Program-made: the position numbers and the translations under genes
Part shown: one piece after another, positions 18,700 through 27,541 of the stretch
How the letters are laid out: every line of letters begins with the position of its first letter
Numbering within the stretch: the first letter of the stretch is position 1
Notes under the pieces: model-generated
The model's input: the letters and a program-made list of their open reading frames with translations, nothing else
Databases searched by the model: none
Told to the model about the DNA's origin: nothing
NCBI GenBank assembly: GCA_030065125.1
Contig: JASJDM010000005.1
Span: 1-64,000 of the forward strand
Source of the DNA: Lysobacterales bacterium
Lineage (GTDB): Bacteria > Pseudomonadota > Gammaproteobacteria > Xanthomonadales > SZUA-38
DNA length: 64,000 nucleotides
Direction: 5' to 3'

Positions 18700-19949
18700 A
18701 CCAGGTCATCCGCAACGGCCGGCTGCTGGACCCCGCCCGCGGCGTGGACCAGGTCGGTGACCTCTGGATCAGCGCCGGCGCCATTACCGCGATGGGAGAG
18801 CCGCCGGGTTCGTTCGAGCCGGACAGCGAATTCGACGCCAGCAGCCTGTGGGTGATGCCCGGGCTGGTGGACCTGTGCGCCAGGCTGGGTGCCAGTCCCG
18901 ACCAGGAAACCCGGGCCGCCGCCCGCGGCGGCTTTACAACGGTCTGCTGTCCACCCGACACCGGACCGGTGCTGGACTCCGTGGCCGTCCTCAAGCATCT
19001 GCTGGCACAGACCGCGGATTCCAGCTCTGCCCGGATCCTGACCATTGGCGCGTTGACCTCGGGGCTGCAGGGCACCGGGCTGGCGGATCATGACACCCTG
19101 CTGCGCAATGGCTGTGTGGGTCTGGGTAACGGCTCAAACGGCATCGGCGACAGTCACGTGATGCGCAGCGCCATGCAAACCGCCCGGTCTCTGGGTGCCA
19201 CGGTGTTCATTCGGCCCGAGGATCCATCATTGGCTGGCGGCTGTGCCCACGACGGCCCCATTGCCACCCGGCTCGGATTGCAGGGTATTCCCGCCTCCGC
19301 AGAAGCCGCCGGAATGGCCCGGGATCTGGCATTGATCGAAGAGACCGGGGTACGTGCCCATTTCTGCCGCCTGTCCAGTGCCGTGGGCGTGCAGTTGCTG
19401 GAGCAGGCGAGGTCCCGGGGCCTGCCGGTCACTGCGGACGTGGCCATGCACCAGCTTTTCCTGACCGAACACGACATCAGCGGCTTTGACGCCAACTGCC
19501 ATACTCGCCCGCCCCTGCGCGCCACGTCGGACCGGGAGGCGCTGATCGACGCGGTTCGCCACGGCGTGATAGACGCCATCTGCAGCGACCACACACCGCT
19601 GGGCGTGGACGCCAAGCTGGCGCCGTTTGCCGACACCGAACCCGGCATCTCCGCGGCGGAGACGGTCCTGGGGCTGGGCATGCGCCTGGTGGAAGACGAC
19701 CGGCTGGACCTGAGCACACTGCTCGCCGCGCTGGTGGACAATCCAACGCGGGTGCTGGGCCGAACGCCGGCTGGATTGAGTGCCGGTGCGCCCGCCGACC
19801 TTGTAATCTATGACCCCGCCGCGGTCTGGCGCTGTGACCCGGACGAATTCATCTCCGATGGCCACAATTCCCCGTTTTCCGGCTGGGAGTTCCAGGGCCA
19901 GGTGGTCGCCACCTTTTGCGATGGCCGGCAGACTCCAGCCACAGACTGA
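18696..19949 (+). CDS. pyrC': PyrC', non-catalytic dihydroorotase homologue
   Basis: This is a 417-residue dihydroorotase-fold protein from GTG 18696, overlapping pyrB by GTGA. In active dihydroorotases the first strand ends in D-x-H-x-H, which binds zinc. Here the matching segment (residues 59-64, DLCARL) has Cys61 and Arg63 in place of both His. The rest of the fold, including HTRPPLRAT and ICSDHTPLG, is retained. Known: in Pseudomonas such PyrC' proteins are inactive but needed to assemble active ATCase. A true pyrC must therefore exist elsewhere in the genome. The identification is strong. The structural role here is inferred from the family. Confidence 0.9.
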   Translation: MNQVIRNGRLLDPARGVDQVGDLWISAGAITAMGEPPGSFEPDSEFDASSLWVMPGLVDLCARLGASPDQETRAAARGGFTTVCCPPDTGPVLDSVAVLKHLLAQTADSSSARILTIGALTSGLQGTGLADHDTLLRNGCVGLGNGSNGIGDSHVMRSAMQTARSLGATVFIRPEDPSLAGGCAHDGPIATRLGLQGIPASAEAAGMARDLALIEETGVRAHFCRLSSAVGVQLLEQARSRGLPVTADVAMHQLFLTEHDISGFDANCHTRPPLRATSDREALIDAVRHGVIDAICSDHTPLGVDAKLAPFADTEPGISAAETVLGLGMRLVEDDRLDLSTLLAALVDNPTRVLGRTPAGLSAGAPADLVIYDPAAVWRCDPDEFISDGHNSPFSGWEFQGQVVATFCDGRQTPATD

Positions 19950-19963
19950 AAAGAGAACTCCTG

Positions 19964-20869
19964 ATGGGCTTAACCCGACGCCAGTTCGTGAAACTCAATG
20001 CCGCGCTGGCGGCCAGCCTGGCCACAGCCAACGCCTGGTCCACCGGCAGCCTGATCAGGAAGACCATCCCGTCCAGCGGCGAGCAGGTCACCGCCATGGG
20101 CATCGGCACCAACCGCTACGGTGTGACCAGCGATGAAGACAAGGCCGTGCTGCAGGACACCCTGGCCCGCTTTGCCGAGCTGGGCGGGTCCATCATCGAC
20201 ACCGCACCGTCCTACGGTCGCGGCCTGTCAGAGGTCGTTCTGGGAGAAATTGCCGGCGCAGCCGGTTTGAGCCGGCAGCTGTTCTGGGCTACCAAGGTTG
20301 ATGCCCGGGTGCCCGGGCCGGAACAGCTGGAAGCCTCGCTGCGCAAGTTGGGCGTTGACCAGGCCGATCTGATCCAGGTGCACAACCTGCGGGAAACCGC
20401 CGCGCAGCTGCCTTTCCTGCGCGAGGCTCGCGAAGAGGGGCTGCTGCGCTATATTGGCGTCACCACCCATCGCCCGACCCAGCACCAGGATATTGAACAG
20501 CTGCTGAAGACGGAAAAGCTGGACTTCATCCAGGTGAATTATTCCCTGGCCGACCGTTCCGCCGCCGACCGGCTGCTGCCGGCCGCCCAGGAGCACGGCG
20601 CCGCCGTTCTGGTCAACATTCCTTTCGCCCGGGGCCGGCTGTTTGAAAAGGTCGGTGACCGGCCGCTGCCGGACTGGGCCGCAGAATTTGACTGCCGGTC
20701 CTGGGGCAACTTTTTCCTGAAGTACATCATCAGCCATCCGGCGGTGACCAGCCCGATACCTGGCACCCGGAAAGTCAGGCACGCCGTGGACAACATGCGG
20801 GCGGCGACCGGCCGGCTGCCCTCTCCGGAGCTGCGTCAGCGCCAGGAAGCATTGATCGACTCACTTTAG
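19964..20869 (+). CDS. Aldo/keto reductase with N-terminal Tat-like signal
   Basis: This is a 301-residue NAD(P)H-dependent oxidoreductase of the aldo/keto reductase superfamily. After an N-terminal TRRQFVKLNAALAASLATA segment, which looks like a twin-arginine-type signal, the protein shows DTAPSYGRGLSE (catalytic Asp and Tyr), FWATKVD (Lys) and LIQVHNL (His), the usual tetrad. The C-terminal SPIPGTRKVRHAVDNM matches cofactor-binding segments of the family. The start at 19964 was chosen because it begins the signal; an earlier ATG at 19916 overlaps pyrC'. It follows pyrC' by 14 bases and may be co-transcribed. The substrate is unknown. Confidence 0.8.
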   Translation: MGLTRRQFVKLNAALAASLATANAWSTGSLIRKTIPSSGEQVTAMGIGTNRYGVTSDEDKAVLQDTLARFAELGGSIIDTAPSYGRGLSEVVLGEIAGAAGLSRQLFWATKVDARVPGPEQLEASLRKLGVDQADLIQVHNLRETAAQLPFLREAREEGLLRYIGVTTHRPTQHQDIEQLLKTEKLDFIQVNYSLADRSAADRLLPAAQEHGAAVLVNIPFARGRLFEKVGDRPLPDWAAEFDCRSWGNFFLKYIISHPAVTSPIPGTRKVRHAVDNMRAATGRLPSPELRQRQEALIDSL

Positions 20870-20907
20870 GACCCAAGTAGGAATTATCCCCCAACGGAGC
20901 GATTCCC

Positions 20908-21339
20908 ATGAATCTGACCAAAGCTCTCACGCTGATGATACTGCTCGTCGGTGGACTGACCACTCTGTCTACCGCCCAGGCCAGCGGCCACGGCGGTCGT
21001 CACGGGCCCGGCCACGGCGTTGACCGTATGATCCAGCAGCTGAACCTTACGGAGCAGCAGGCAGTGGCCGTACGCGAGGTGTTTGAACAGCAGCGCAAGG
21101 TGATGGAGGCGGCCCACGCCGGTGGCAGGAGACCCAGCGAGGAAGAACGCCAGGCCCACCGCACCGCACTGGATGCCCGCCTGGCCGAGGTACTGACCGA
21201 ACCGCAGATGGAGCGCTTCCGGGAGATGCGCTCCAACCGCCCCGGCGGCGCCGGCCGCGGCCACGGCAAAGGTTATGGCCACGGGGCCGGCAAGATGCGC
21301 AAGCCCAAAGACGATACGTCCGGCGAGGACGACTCCTGA
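20908..21339 (+). CDS. Spy/CpxP-like periplasmic protein
   Basis: This small protein of 143 residues has a signal peptide (residues 1-25, ending AQA-S), a His/Gly-rich patch, a central helical region with the sequence LNLTEQQAVAVREVFEQQR, and a Gly/His/Lys-rich tail (GRGHGKGYGHG). The LTxxQ element and helical layout resemble the Spy/CpxP family of periplasmic chaperones and stress sensors; the His-rich ends suggest metal binding. It stands alone, 38 bases after the aldo/keto reductase, with an ACGGAGCG ribosome site. Family placement is moderate because the sequence is short. Confidence 0.6.
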   Translation: MNLTKALTLMILLVGGLTTLSTAQASGHGGRHGPGHGVDRMIQQLNLTEQQAVAVREVFEQQRKVMEAAHAGGRRPSEEERQAHRTALDARLAEVLTEPQMERFREMRSNRPGGAGRGHGKGYGHGAGKMRKPKDDTSGEDDS

Positions 21340-21386
21340 CCTGAGGGCGACGCCGGATCGGCGCCCCGGCGTTCAATCCAGGGCCT

Positions 21387-22040
21387 CTACGCGCCCCCGG
21401 CCCGCTCTCCGGGCCTGGGAATCTCCAGCACCGGTGCGTCCATGGCTTTGTGACGGGCCGGGCGGGCGTTCATTCGCTCCAGGTAGTCCTGCAGATGCGG
21501 ATGGTCAATGGAGAATTTGAACGATACCGCCCAGTTCAGGGTGTGGGTGATAAATATGTCTGCCACGGTGAACCGGTCGGCCACCATGAATTCCCGACCG
21601 CCCATGCCCTGGCTCAGCAGCGCGGCCGCCTTTTCGAATTCATAGTGGGCGGTGGATTCAATTTCCGGTATCCGGTGTTCCTTGGGCAGTGCAAAGCGAT
21701 GCTTGCCGGCGGTCCACAGGGGCTGCTCCAGTTCGGTCAGCGCGAAAAACACCCACTGGTCGTTCAACCCCCGGTCCGGGCTCCCCGCCGCCGGAATCAG
21801 GCCCGCCTCCGGATGCCGGTCCGCCAGGTAGGTGCAGATGGCTCCCGATTCCGTCAGGGTAAGATCATCATGGCGCAGGGCCGGAACCTTACCCGCGGGA
21901 TTGATGCCCAGGAAGTAGTCACTGCGGTTGTCCCCCCTGGAAAAATCGATCTGGTAGTACTCGTAGGGCTGCCCCAATTCCTCCAGCAGCCACATGGGGC
22001 GGTCAGAGCGTGAGCGCTTGAATCCGAACAGTTGATACAT
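21387..22040 (-). CDS. Glutathione S-transferase
   Basis: This is a 217-residue GST-fold protein. The N-terminal thioredoxin-like domain shows GKVPALRHDDLTLTESGAICTYLAD, the glutathione-binding segment with the conserved cis-Pro and the ES motif. The C-terminal helical domain has VADRFTVADIFITHTLNWA, the usual N-capping Asp region. The substrate cannot be told from sequence. The window also encodes GshB and a GFA-domain protein, consistent with an active glutathione economy. It is followed on the same strand, 47 bases upstream, by the metallo-beta-lactamase gene. Confidence 0.85.
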   Translation of the reverse strand: MYQLFGFKRSRSDRPMWLLEELGQPYEYYQIDFSRGDNRSDYFLGINPAGKVPALRHDDLTLTESGAICTYLADRHPEAGLIPAAGSPDRGLNDQWVFFALTELEQPLWTAGKHRFALPKEHRIPEIESTAHYEFEKAAALLSQGMGGREFMVADRFTVADIFITHTLNWAVSFKFSIDHPHLQDYLERMNARPARHKAMDAPVLEIPRPGERAGGA

Positions 22041-22087
22041 GGTTTTCTCGTTGCCTGAGTGATTGGAAAGAGTGAGCCGAAGGCAGG

Positions 22088-22825
22088 TTACTCCTGCTGC
22101 CGGTGGGCATCTACCAGGGCGATGGTCCCCTCCAGAAGTCCAAGTCCGCCCGGCGGGCCGTGACTGGGCACGACAGTCTCGGCTTCGGGAAACCGGGTCA
22201 GAATATTGTTCACCGCACGGTCCCAGTATCCGACGTCGGCATCCGCCGTGTTGCCCAGGGTGCGGGCCCTGGCCGGACGCACCGTGCAGCCGCCGAACAG
22301 CAGCCTGGCCTGGGGTACATACACCACCACGTTGTCGCGGGTGTGCGCCGGCCCCGGGTAGTAGACCATCGTACCAGCGAGGGGCTGCATGCCATCGCGC
22401 AGGACCAGGTCATGATCGGCCGGCAGCAGGGACTCGCCAGGGGCTGCCTCGTTGGACAGCCGGTGCGCCCAGCTGGGAATTCCGCGCTCGCGCAGTGCCC
22501 GAACGCCCCCCATCTTGTCCTGGTGCGCATGGGTCAACACGGCCGCGGTCACTGACTGTCCCAGGCGGCTCTCCGTCCAGTCGAGGATGGCCCGGGTGTC
22601 CTTCTCGGTCCAGGCGGTATCCACCAGCAGCAGCCCCCACGGGGTCGTCACCAGCAGACCATTGGAGGCCACCGGGCCCCACTGCTCGGTGTCCAGGTAG
22701 CTGGTATGCATCCAGACCCCCAGGGCCAGAGGCTCGAATTGCACTGGCATCACGGGCTCCGCGCGGCTGTTAGCGAACGCAGCCGCGAGCAGCAGCAGAC
22801 CCATGAACGATGGACGAACAGTCAT
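22088..22825 (-). CDS. Subclass B1 metallo-beta-lactamase (NDM/VIM-like)
   Basis: This is a probable secreted zinc beta-lactamase of 245 residues. From the start at 22825 it has a signal peptide (about 1-22) and then an alpha-beta-beta-alpha metallo-hydrolase domain. All six B1 metal ligands are present: His99, His101 and Asp103 in THAHQDKMGG, His161 in YPGPAHTRDN, Cys180 in FGGCTVR and His222 in VPSHG. The segments VWMHTSYLD, VASNGLLV, LVDTAWT, HAHQDKMGG and GNTADAD closely resemble those I remember of NDM-1, so this is not a generic glyoxalase-II-type hydrolase. Loop 3 and the hinge loop differ from NDM. An upstream in-frame Met at 22867 is less likely. No integron, IS or resistance gene flanks it, so it looks like a resident chromosomal gene. 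Confidence 0.85.
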   Translation of the reverse strand: MTVRPSFMGLLLLAAAFANSRAEPVMPVQFEPLALGVWMHTSYLDTEQWGPVASNGLLVTTPWGLLLVDTAWTEKDTRAILDWTESRLGQSVTAAVLTHAHQDKMGGVRALRERGIPSWAHRLSNEAAPGESLLPADHDLVLRDGMQPLAGTMVYYPGPAHTRDNVVVYVPQARLLFGGCTVRPARARTLGNTADADVGYWDRAVNNILTRFPEAETVVPSHGPPGGLGLLEGTIALVDAHRQQE

Positions 22826-22902
22826 GGCCTCATTGTGACCGCCGACCGCGTTGCCATCAACGGCCACCGCACAGGCTGACGGCTGTACTATGATGTTGTC
22901 TC

Positions 22903-23922
22903 ATGCCCACCAACGTCACGCCGGAGTACAAGAAAGCCGAGGAGGCCTATCGCCAGGCCCGGGAACCGCGGGAGCGGCTGGAGTGCCTGCGGGAACTGCT
23001 GCGCACCATCCCCAAGCACAAGGGCACCGAGCACCTGCAGGCCGACATCAAGACCCGCATCAAACAGCTCTCCGAGGAGCTGGCCGGACCCCGCAAGGGA
23101 GCGCACCGAAGTGGCCCCTCCCACGTGGTGCGGCCCGAGGGCGCCGGGCAGCTTTGCCTGGTGGGGCCGCCCAACGCCGGCAAGTCCAGCCTGCATGCCG
23201 CGCTGACCGGTTCCAGGACCGACATTGGCCCCTACCCCTTCACCACGCATCTGCCGGTCCCCGGCATGCTGCCGTTCGAAGACATTCACTATCAGCTGGT
23301 GGATCTGCCGCCGGTGTCTGCCGAATTCATGGAGCCCTGGATGGTGAACGCACTGCAGCCTGCTGACGGTGTGCTGCTGGTGATCGACCTGAGCGATCCG
23401 GAGTGCCTGGACCAGATACCGGCCATTCTTGGGCGCCTGGCAGAGAAAAAGGTCTTCCTGCGCTCCGGCTGGCCAGGCCAGCCCAGCGAAATCCCGTCCA
23501 ATGTCGACGAACTGGAGGACCCGTTCCGACTGGAGCTGCCCACCCTGCTGGTAGCCAACAAGTCGGACCTGGACCCGGACCCGGAAGAAGTCCAGGTCCT
23601 GGAAGAGCTCCTGGGCCTGCGGTTTCCAGCCCTCGCCACTTCCGCGGAGACCGGGCATAACCTGGACCAGCTGGGGCCGTTCCTGTTCCGGGCCCTGCAG
23701 ACCGTCCGGGTCTACACCAAGTCACCCGGGAAGCCGCCCGACGCGGACAAGCCTTTCACCGTACGCCGGGGTGAAACCGTGCTGGACGTTGCCCGTCTGG
23801 TGCATCAGGACATCGCCCGGGAATTGCGCTTTGCGCGCATCTGGGGCAGCGAGGTCTTCGACGGCCAGCAGGTCGGGCCCGACCACCAGGTTGCAGATGG
23901 CGATATCGTTGAGCTGCATTGA
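22903..23922 (+). CDS. DRG/Obg-related GTPase with C-terminal TGS domain
   Basis: This is a 339-residue GTPase. Residues 1-70 are charged and helical. The G domain has the P-loop VGPPNAGKSS (88-97), a G3 element written DLPP instead of the usual DxxG (134-137), NKSD near 218 and TSAE for G5. The C-terminal 65 residues (FTVRRGETVLDVARLVH ... DHQVADGDIVELH) form a TGS domain. This layout is that of the DRG/Obg-like family, best known in eukaryotes and archaea as ribosome-associated factors. Its role in bacteria is unclear. The gene starts 77 bases from the divergent metallo-beta-lactamase and 21 bases before a dehydratase gene. Confidence 0.75.
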   Translation: MPTNVTPEYKKAEEAYRQAREPRERLECLRELLRTIPKHKGTEHLQADIKTRIKQLSEELAGPRKGAHRSGPSHVVRPEGAGQLCLVGPPNAGKSSLHAALTGSRTDIGPYPFTTHLPVPGMLPFEDIHYQLVDLPPVSAEFMEPWMVNALQPADGVLLVIDLSDPECLDQIPAILGRLAEKKVFLRSGWPGQPSEIPSNVDELEDPFRLELPTLLVANKSDLDPDPEEVQVLEELLGLRFPALATSAETGHNLDQLGPFLFRALQTVRVYTKSPGKPPDADKPFTVRRGETVLDVARLVHQDIARELRFARIWGSEVFDGQQVGPDHQVADGDIVELH

Positions 23923-23943
23923 ACCGGTGGTATGGTGGCAGGC

Positions 23944-25050
23944 ATGCAGATTCAGCAGATTTCAGCTTTCCAGGTCGACTTGCCGCTGCACGAGGGCAGC
24001 TACAAATGGTCCGGCGGAAAATCGGTGGAGGTGTTCGACAGCACCATCGTCAGGATTGATACGGATGCGGGCATCACCGGCTACGGCGAAGTCTGTCCGC
24101 TGGGGCCTTTTTACCTGCCCGCCTACGCCGGCGGCGCGCGGGCCGGACTGGCGGAACTGGCACCACAGCTGCTGGGCCGCAACCCTCTGCACCTGGAGCA
24201 GCTCAATCGGCACATGGATTGGTGCCTGAAGGGGCACCCCTACGTCAAATCCGCCGTCGACATGGCCTGCTGGGACATCCTCGGCCAGGCCACCGGCCAG
24301 CCGGTCTGCAGCCTGCTGGGCGGACGCTACGGTGATGACTTTGTACTGTATCGCGCCATTTCCCAGGAGTCCCCTGAGACCATGGCCGGGCGCGTCGCCG
24401 GGTACCGGGAGGAAGGCTACCGGCGGTTCCAGCTCAAGGTGGGCGGCGATCCCGAAACCGATATTGCGCGCATCCGGGCGGTGTCCGCCGAGCTGCAAAC
24501 CGGGGATATCCTCATCGCTGATGCCAATACCGGCTGGCTCAGCCACGAAGCCATGCGGGTCATCCAGGCGGTTGCCGATGTCGACGTGTATATCGAACAG
24601 CCCTGCGCCAGCTACCGGGAATGCCTGAGCGTGCGGCAGCATTGCCGGCATCCCTTCGTGCTGGACGAATCCGTCGATGGCCTGGACATGCTGCTGACCG
24701 CCCAGGCCGACAACGCCATGGACGTGGTCAACCTCAAGATCAGCAAGCTGGGTGGGCTGACCCGGGCAAGGCAGGCCCGGGACCTGTGCATATCATTAGG
24801 TGTCGCCATGACCATCGAAGACAGCTGGGGCGGCGACATCACCACCGCGGCCATCGCCCACCTGGCCCACAGCACGCCGGCCGAACTGCTGTTCACCGCC
24901 ACCGATTTCAACAGCTATGTCACTGTCAGCACGGCGGAGGGCGCGCCCCAGCGAGATAACGGCCGCATGGCCGCTTCCGAACTGCCCGGCCTCGGCGTTC
25001 AGCCCAGACCCGGCGTCCTGGGCGACCCGGTGGCGAGTTGGTCCAGGTGA
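23944..25050 (+). CDS. Enolase-superfamily dehydratase, probably cis-3-hydroxy-L-proline dehydratase
   Basis: This is a mandelate racemase/muconate lactonising family protein of 368 residues from ATG 23944; an ATG at 23932 adds four residues. The N-terminal capping domain begins [18 protein letters not shown]. The barrel shows FQLKVGGD (general-base Lys), [14 protein letters not shown] and LDESVDG as metal ligands and acid/base positions, and [10 protein letters not shown] near the end. The pattern, especially the [10 protein letters not shown] opening and DANTGW, recalls cis-3-hydroxy-L-proline dehydratases, which yield pyrroline-2-carboxylate. Specific function is inference; a racemase or other dehydratase is possible. 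It overlaps the next gene by four bases. Confidence 0.72.
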   Translation: MQIQQISAFQVDLPLHEGSYKWSGGKSVEVFDSTIVRIDTDAGITGYGEVCPLGPFYLPAYAGGARAGLAELAPQLLGRNPLHLEQLNRHMDWCLKGHPYVKSAVDMACWDILGQATGQPVCSLLGGRYGDDFVLYRAISQESPETMAGRVAGYREEGYRRFQLKVGGDPETDIARIRAVSAELQTGDILIADANTGWLSHEAMRVIQAVADVDVYIEQPCASYRECLSVRQHCRHPFVLDESVDGLDMLLTAQADNAMDVVNLKISKLGGLTRARQARDLCISLGVAMTIEDSWGGDITTAAIAHLAHSTPAELLFTATDFNSYVTVSTAEGAPQRDNGRMAASELPGLGVQPRPGVLGDPVASWSR

Positions 25051-25913
25051 AACTCCTGCTGGCGGCAGCGTGGCTGGCGGGGACGGCCTGGGCACAGCCC
25101 GACCCCCAGGCATTCGACACCGGTCGCGACAACCACGCCGGCCTTACGTTCTCTCCCGATGGACAGTCCGCATACTGGGTCGCCTGGGACGGTAAATGGG
25201 GCAGCAGGGCCGCCGGTCCTCGCACCATCTACACGGCACAAAGAACTGCATCCGGCTGGAGCCCCCCGCGTCCGGCGGCCTTCTCGGGATCTTACTCTGA
25301 CGGTGCCCCGTTCGTCTCCCCGGATGGACACTGGCTGTACTTCGTCTCCGACCGGCCGGAAACTGCAGGTGAAGACGCTGGCGATGGCAATATCTGGCGC
25401 TACCGCCTTCACTCCGACCTTCATTCCGAAGGGGCACTGGAAAAGCTGGCCATTAACTCGGCGGCGGCTGAGTACTCGCCGGTTGTGGTGGCATCGGGCG
25501 TCCTCTACTTCGCCTCGGCACGTCCCGGCGGCCTTGGCCAGGGAGACCTGTATCGGGCTGCCCCTGAAGGTGATGGATTCCAGCAGCCGGAGAACCTCGG
25601 GCCGGCGGTCAATACCGCAACGGGAGAGTGGAATCTCTGGGTTTCACCCGATGAATCCGAGATGATCTTCGAGGCGTCCTCCCGGCCCACCAACCTTTCG
25701 GTTCCCGGGGACCTCTACTACAGCCGTCAGAACAACGGGGGCTGGCATCCCGCCGTTCCGCTGACCTCCCTCAACACAACCCACAGCGACCTGCTGACAC
25801 GAATGCATCCTGACGGTGTCACGCTGTATTTCACCCAGGCTCCCCTTGGCCAACACGCCGAGCTCATCAGGGTCAGCTGGCGCGAACATCGTCCCGTGTC
25901 CACGAATCCGTAG
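25047..25913 (+). CDS. Secreted PD40/TolB-like beta-propeller protein
   Basis: This is a 288-residue exported protein. GTG at 25047 gives a clear signal peptide ([16 protein letters not shown]) and overlaps the preceding stop by GTGA; a TTG at 25038 is also in frame. Several blades with the PD40 pattern are visible: [51 protein letters not shown] and [12 protein letters not shown]. Such propellers act as binding scaffolds in the periplasm or outside the cell. No enzyme motif is seen. Coupling to the dehydratase gene suggests a shared process, but none can be named. Confidence 0.7.
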   Translation: MKLLLAAAWLAGTAWAQPDPQAFDTGRDNHAGLTFSPDGQSAYWVAWDGKWGSRAAGPRTIYTAQRTASGWSPPRPAAFSGSYSDGAPFVSPDGHWLYFVSDRPETAGEDAGDGNIWRYRLHSDLHSEGALEKLAINSAAAEYSPVVVASGVLYFASARPGGLGQGDLYRAAPEGDGFQQPENLGPAVNTATGEWNLWVSPDESEMIFEASSRPTNLSVPGDLYYSRQNNGGWHPAVPLTSLNTTHSDLLTRMHPDGVTLYFTQAPLGQHAELIRVSWREHRPVSTNP

Positions 25914-26157
25914 GCCATTGGACCGAAGTGGTCGGCCAACCGGGAATCTGGCGTATCGTGGCATGTACCCATACGCACCCAGACCGCCTGCGCCGTAAAA
26001 TAGCACTACCTGTCGGACGAACATTCTGCTGAGTCGATCACGTAAAGATTTCGCTGAGAGAATCCCGGCTCCTGCGCACTGACGGGCTTTCACGCCTGCA
26101 CTGACTACGCCGCCAAGCCCCACCCGCGCAGACCGGAGTGGCATTGGAGGCCCTATC

Positions 26158-27513
26158 ATGAATCACCCGGACACCCCCCTGAACCGTTGGCTCGTCGTTG
26201 TTGGGGCCATCATGATCCAACTGGCCCTTGGCGCTATCTACGCCTGGTCGGTTTTCACTGCTCGATTGACCGATGCAGGCGGCGCTTATGCGTTCACTGC
26301 CAGCGAGACCGCCTGGGTTTTTTCAGCAGGGCTGGCCACGTTCGCTCTGGTCATGGTGCTGGCGGGCCGGGTATTGCCACTTGTGGGCCCGCGCCGGCTG
26401 GCCATGGCTGGCGGTCTGCTGCTCGGCGCTGGCTACCTTTTCAGCGGGTTTTTCGGCACCAGTTTCTGGGCTCAGCTGCTGGGCATAGGCCTGGTCAGCG
26501 GTGCGGGAATTGGCCTGGCCTACGTGGTGCCCATCGCGGTCTGCGTCAAGTGGTTCCCCGATAAAAAAGGCCTCATCACCGGGCTGGCCGTGGCCGGGTT
26601 TGGATTCGGCGCGACCATCTGGGTCAAGCTGGCGGGTTCCTGGTTTGGCGGTCTGCTGAATACCACCGCGGTATTTGACCTCCCGGGCGTACAAAGCGTT
26701 TTCGTGATCTACGGCATCACCTTTGCCCTGCTGGTGCTGTTGGGCAGTATGGTCATGGTCAACCCCCCCGAGGGTTACCAGCCCCAGGGCTGGACGCCGC
26801 CCGTATCGGAGCACGGCGACCACGAGGGTGCGTTGGACTTCGGCGCCAGGGAAATGCTGCGTACGCCACAGTTCTACATGCTGTGGTCGGTGTTTTTCGC
26901 AGCCGGCGTGGCCGGACTGATGGTGATCTATTGCATCAAGCTGTTCGGTATCGACGCGCTGGAGCATCACGGCATCACCGGCGCTGGCGCCATTACCGGC
27001 ACCGCCATGGCCTGGTACGCCATTTTCAACGGCTTCGGCCGGATCGCCTGGGGCAGCATCTCCGACCGCATTGGACGCAAAGCCGCCATCACGCTGATGA
27101 CGGCCCTGCAGGGCATCACCATGCTGATGACCTACCACGTGTTCATTTACTTCGGCCTGACCAGCGGCTTCGTTGTTGCCGCGGCGCTGATCGGCTTCAA
27201 CTACGGCGGCAGTTTTGCGCTGTTCCCGGCCATTACCGCGGACTATTTCGGTAACCGCAAGGTGGGCAGCAACTACGGCTGGATCTTCACCGCCTACGGT
27301 GTAGCCGGACTTGCCGGACCCCTGCTGGCCGGACACTTCAAGGACGCGGCCCAGGGTGCCGCCGATCCCAGCGTCTGGATGACTCCGTTCATCATCGCCG
27401 GGGTGGTGTGCCTGGTAGGTGCCTTCGTCATGTCCATGACCCATCGCCCCAGGACGCGACAGCCCCTCGGCCGACCCGACGCCGTGCAGCCCGCAACCAC
27501 CGGTGCTGCCTGA
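26158..27513 (+). CDS. MFS transporter, oxalate/formate antiporter (OFA) family
   Basis: This is a 451-residue inner-membrane protein with 12 predicted helices. The opening NRWLVVVGAIMIQLALGAIYAWSVF is typical of OxlT-like carriers, as is GRIAWGSISDRIGRK in the central loop and the SNYGWIFTAYGVAGLAGPLLAG segment. Family members exchange small carboxylates such as oxalate and formate, pyruvate or lactate; the substrate here is unknown. A GGAGG ribosome site lies about 8 bases before the ATG. The 244-base leader upstream (25914-26157) holds no other recognisable feature. It converges on the SDR gene with 28 bases between stops. Confidence 0.85.
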   Translation: MNHPDTPLNRWLVVVGAIMIQLALGAIYAWSVFTARLTDAGGAYAFTASETAWVFSAGLATFALVMVLAGRVLPLVGPRRLAMAGGLLLGAGYLFSGFFGTSFWAQLLGIGLVSGAGIGLAYVVPIAVCVKWFPDKKGLITGLAVAGFGFGATIWVKLAGSWFGGLLNTTAVFDLPGVQSVFVIYGITFALLVLLGSMVMVNPPEGYQPQGWTPPVSEHGDHEGALDFGAREMLRTPQFYMLWSVFFAAGVAGLMVIYCIKLFGIDALEHHGITGAGAITGTAMAWYAIFNGFGRIAWGSISDRIGRKAAITLMTALQGITMLMTYHVFIYFGLTSGFVVAAALIGFNYGGSFALFPAITADYFGNRKVGSNYGWIFTAYGVAGLAGPLLAGHFKDAAQGAADPSVWMTPFIIAGVVCLVGAFVMSMTHRPRTRQPLGRPDAVQPATTGAA

Positions 27514-27541
27514 ATTTGCAGCAGGCATCCCTGCCGGTAAC

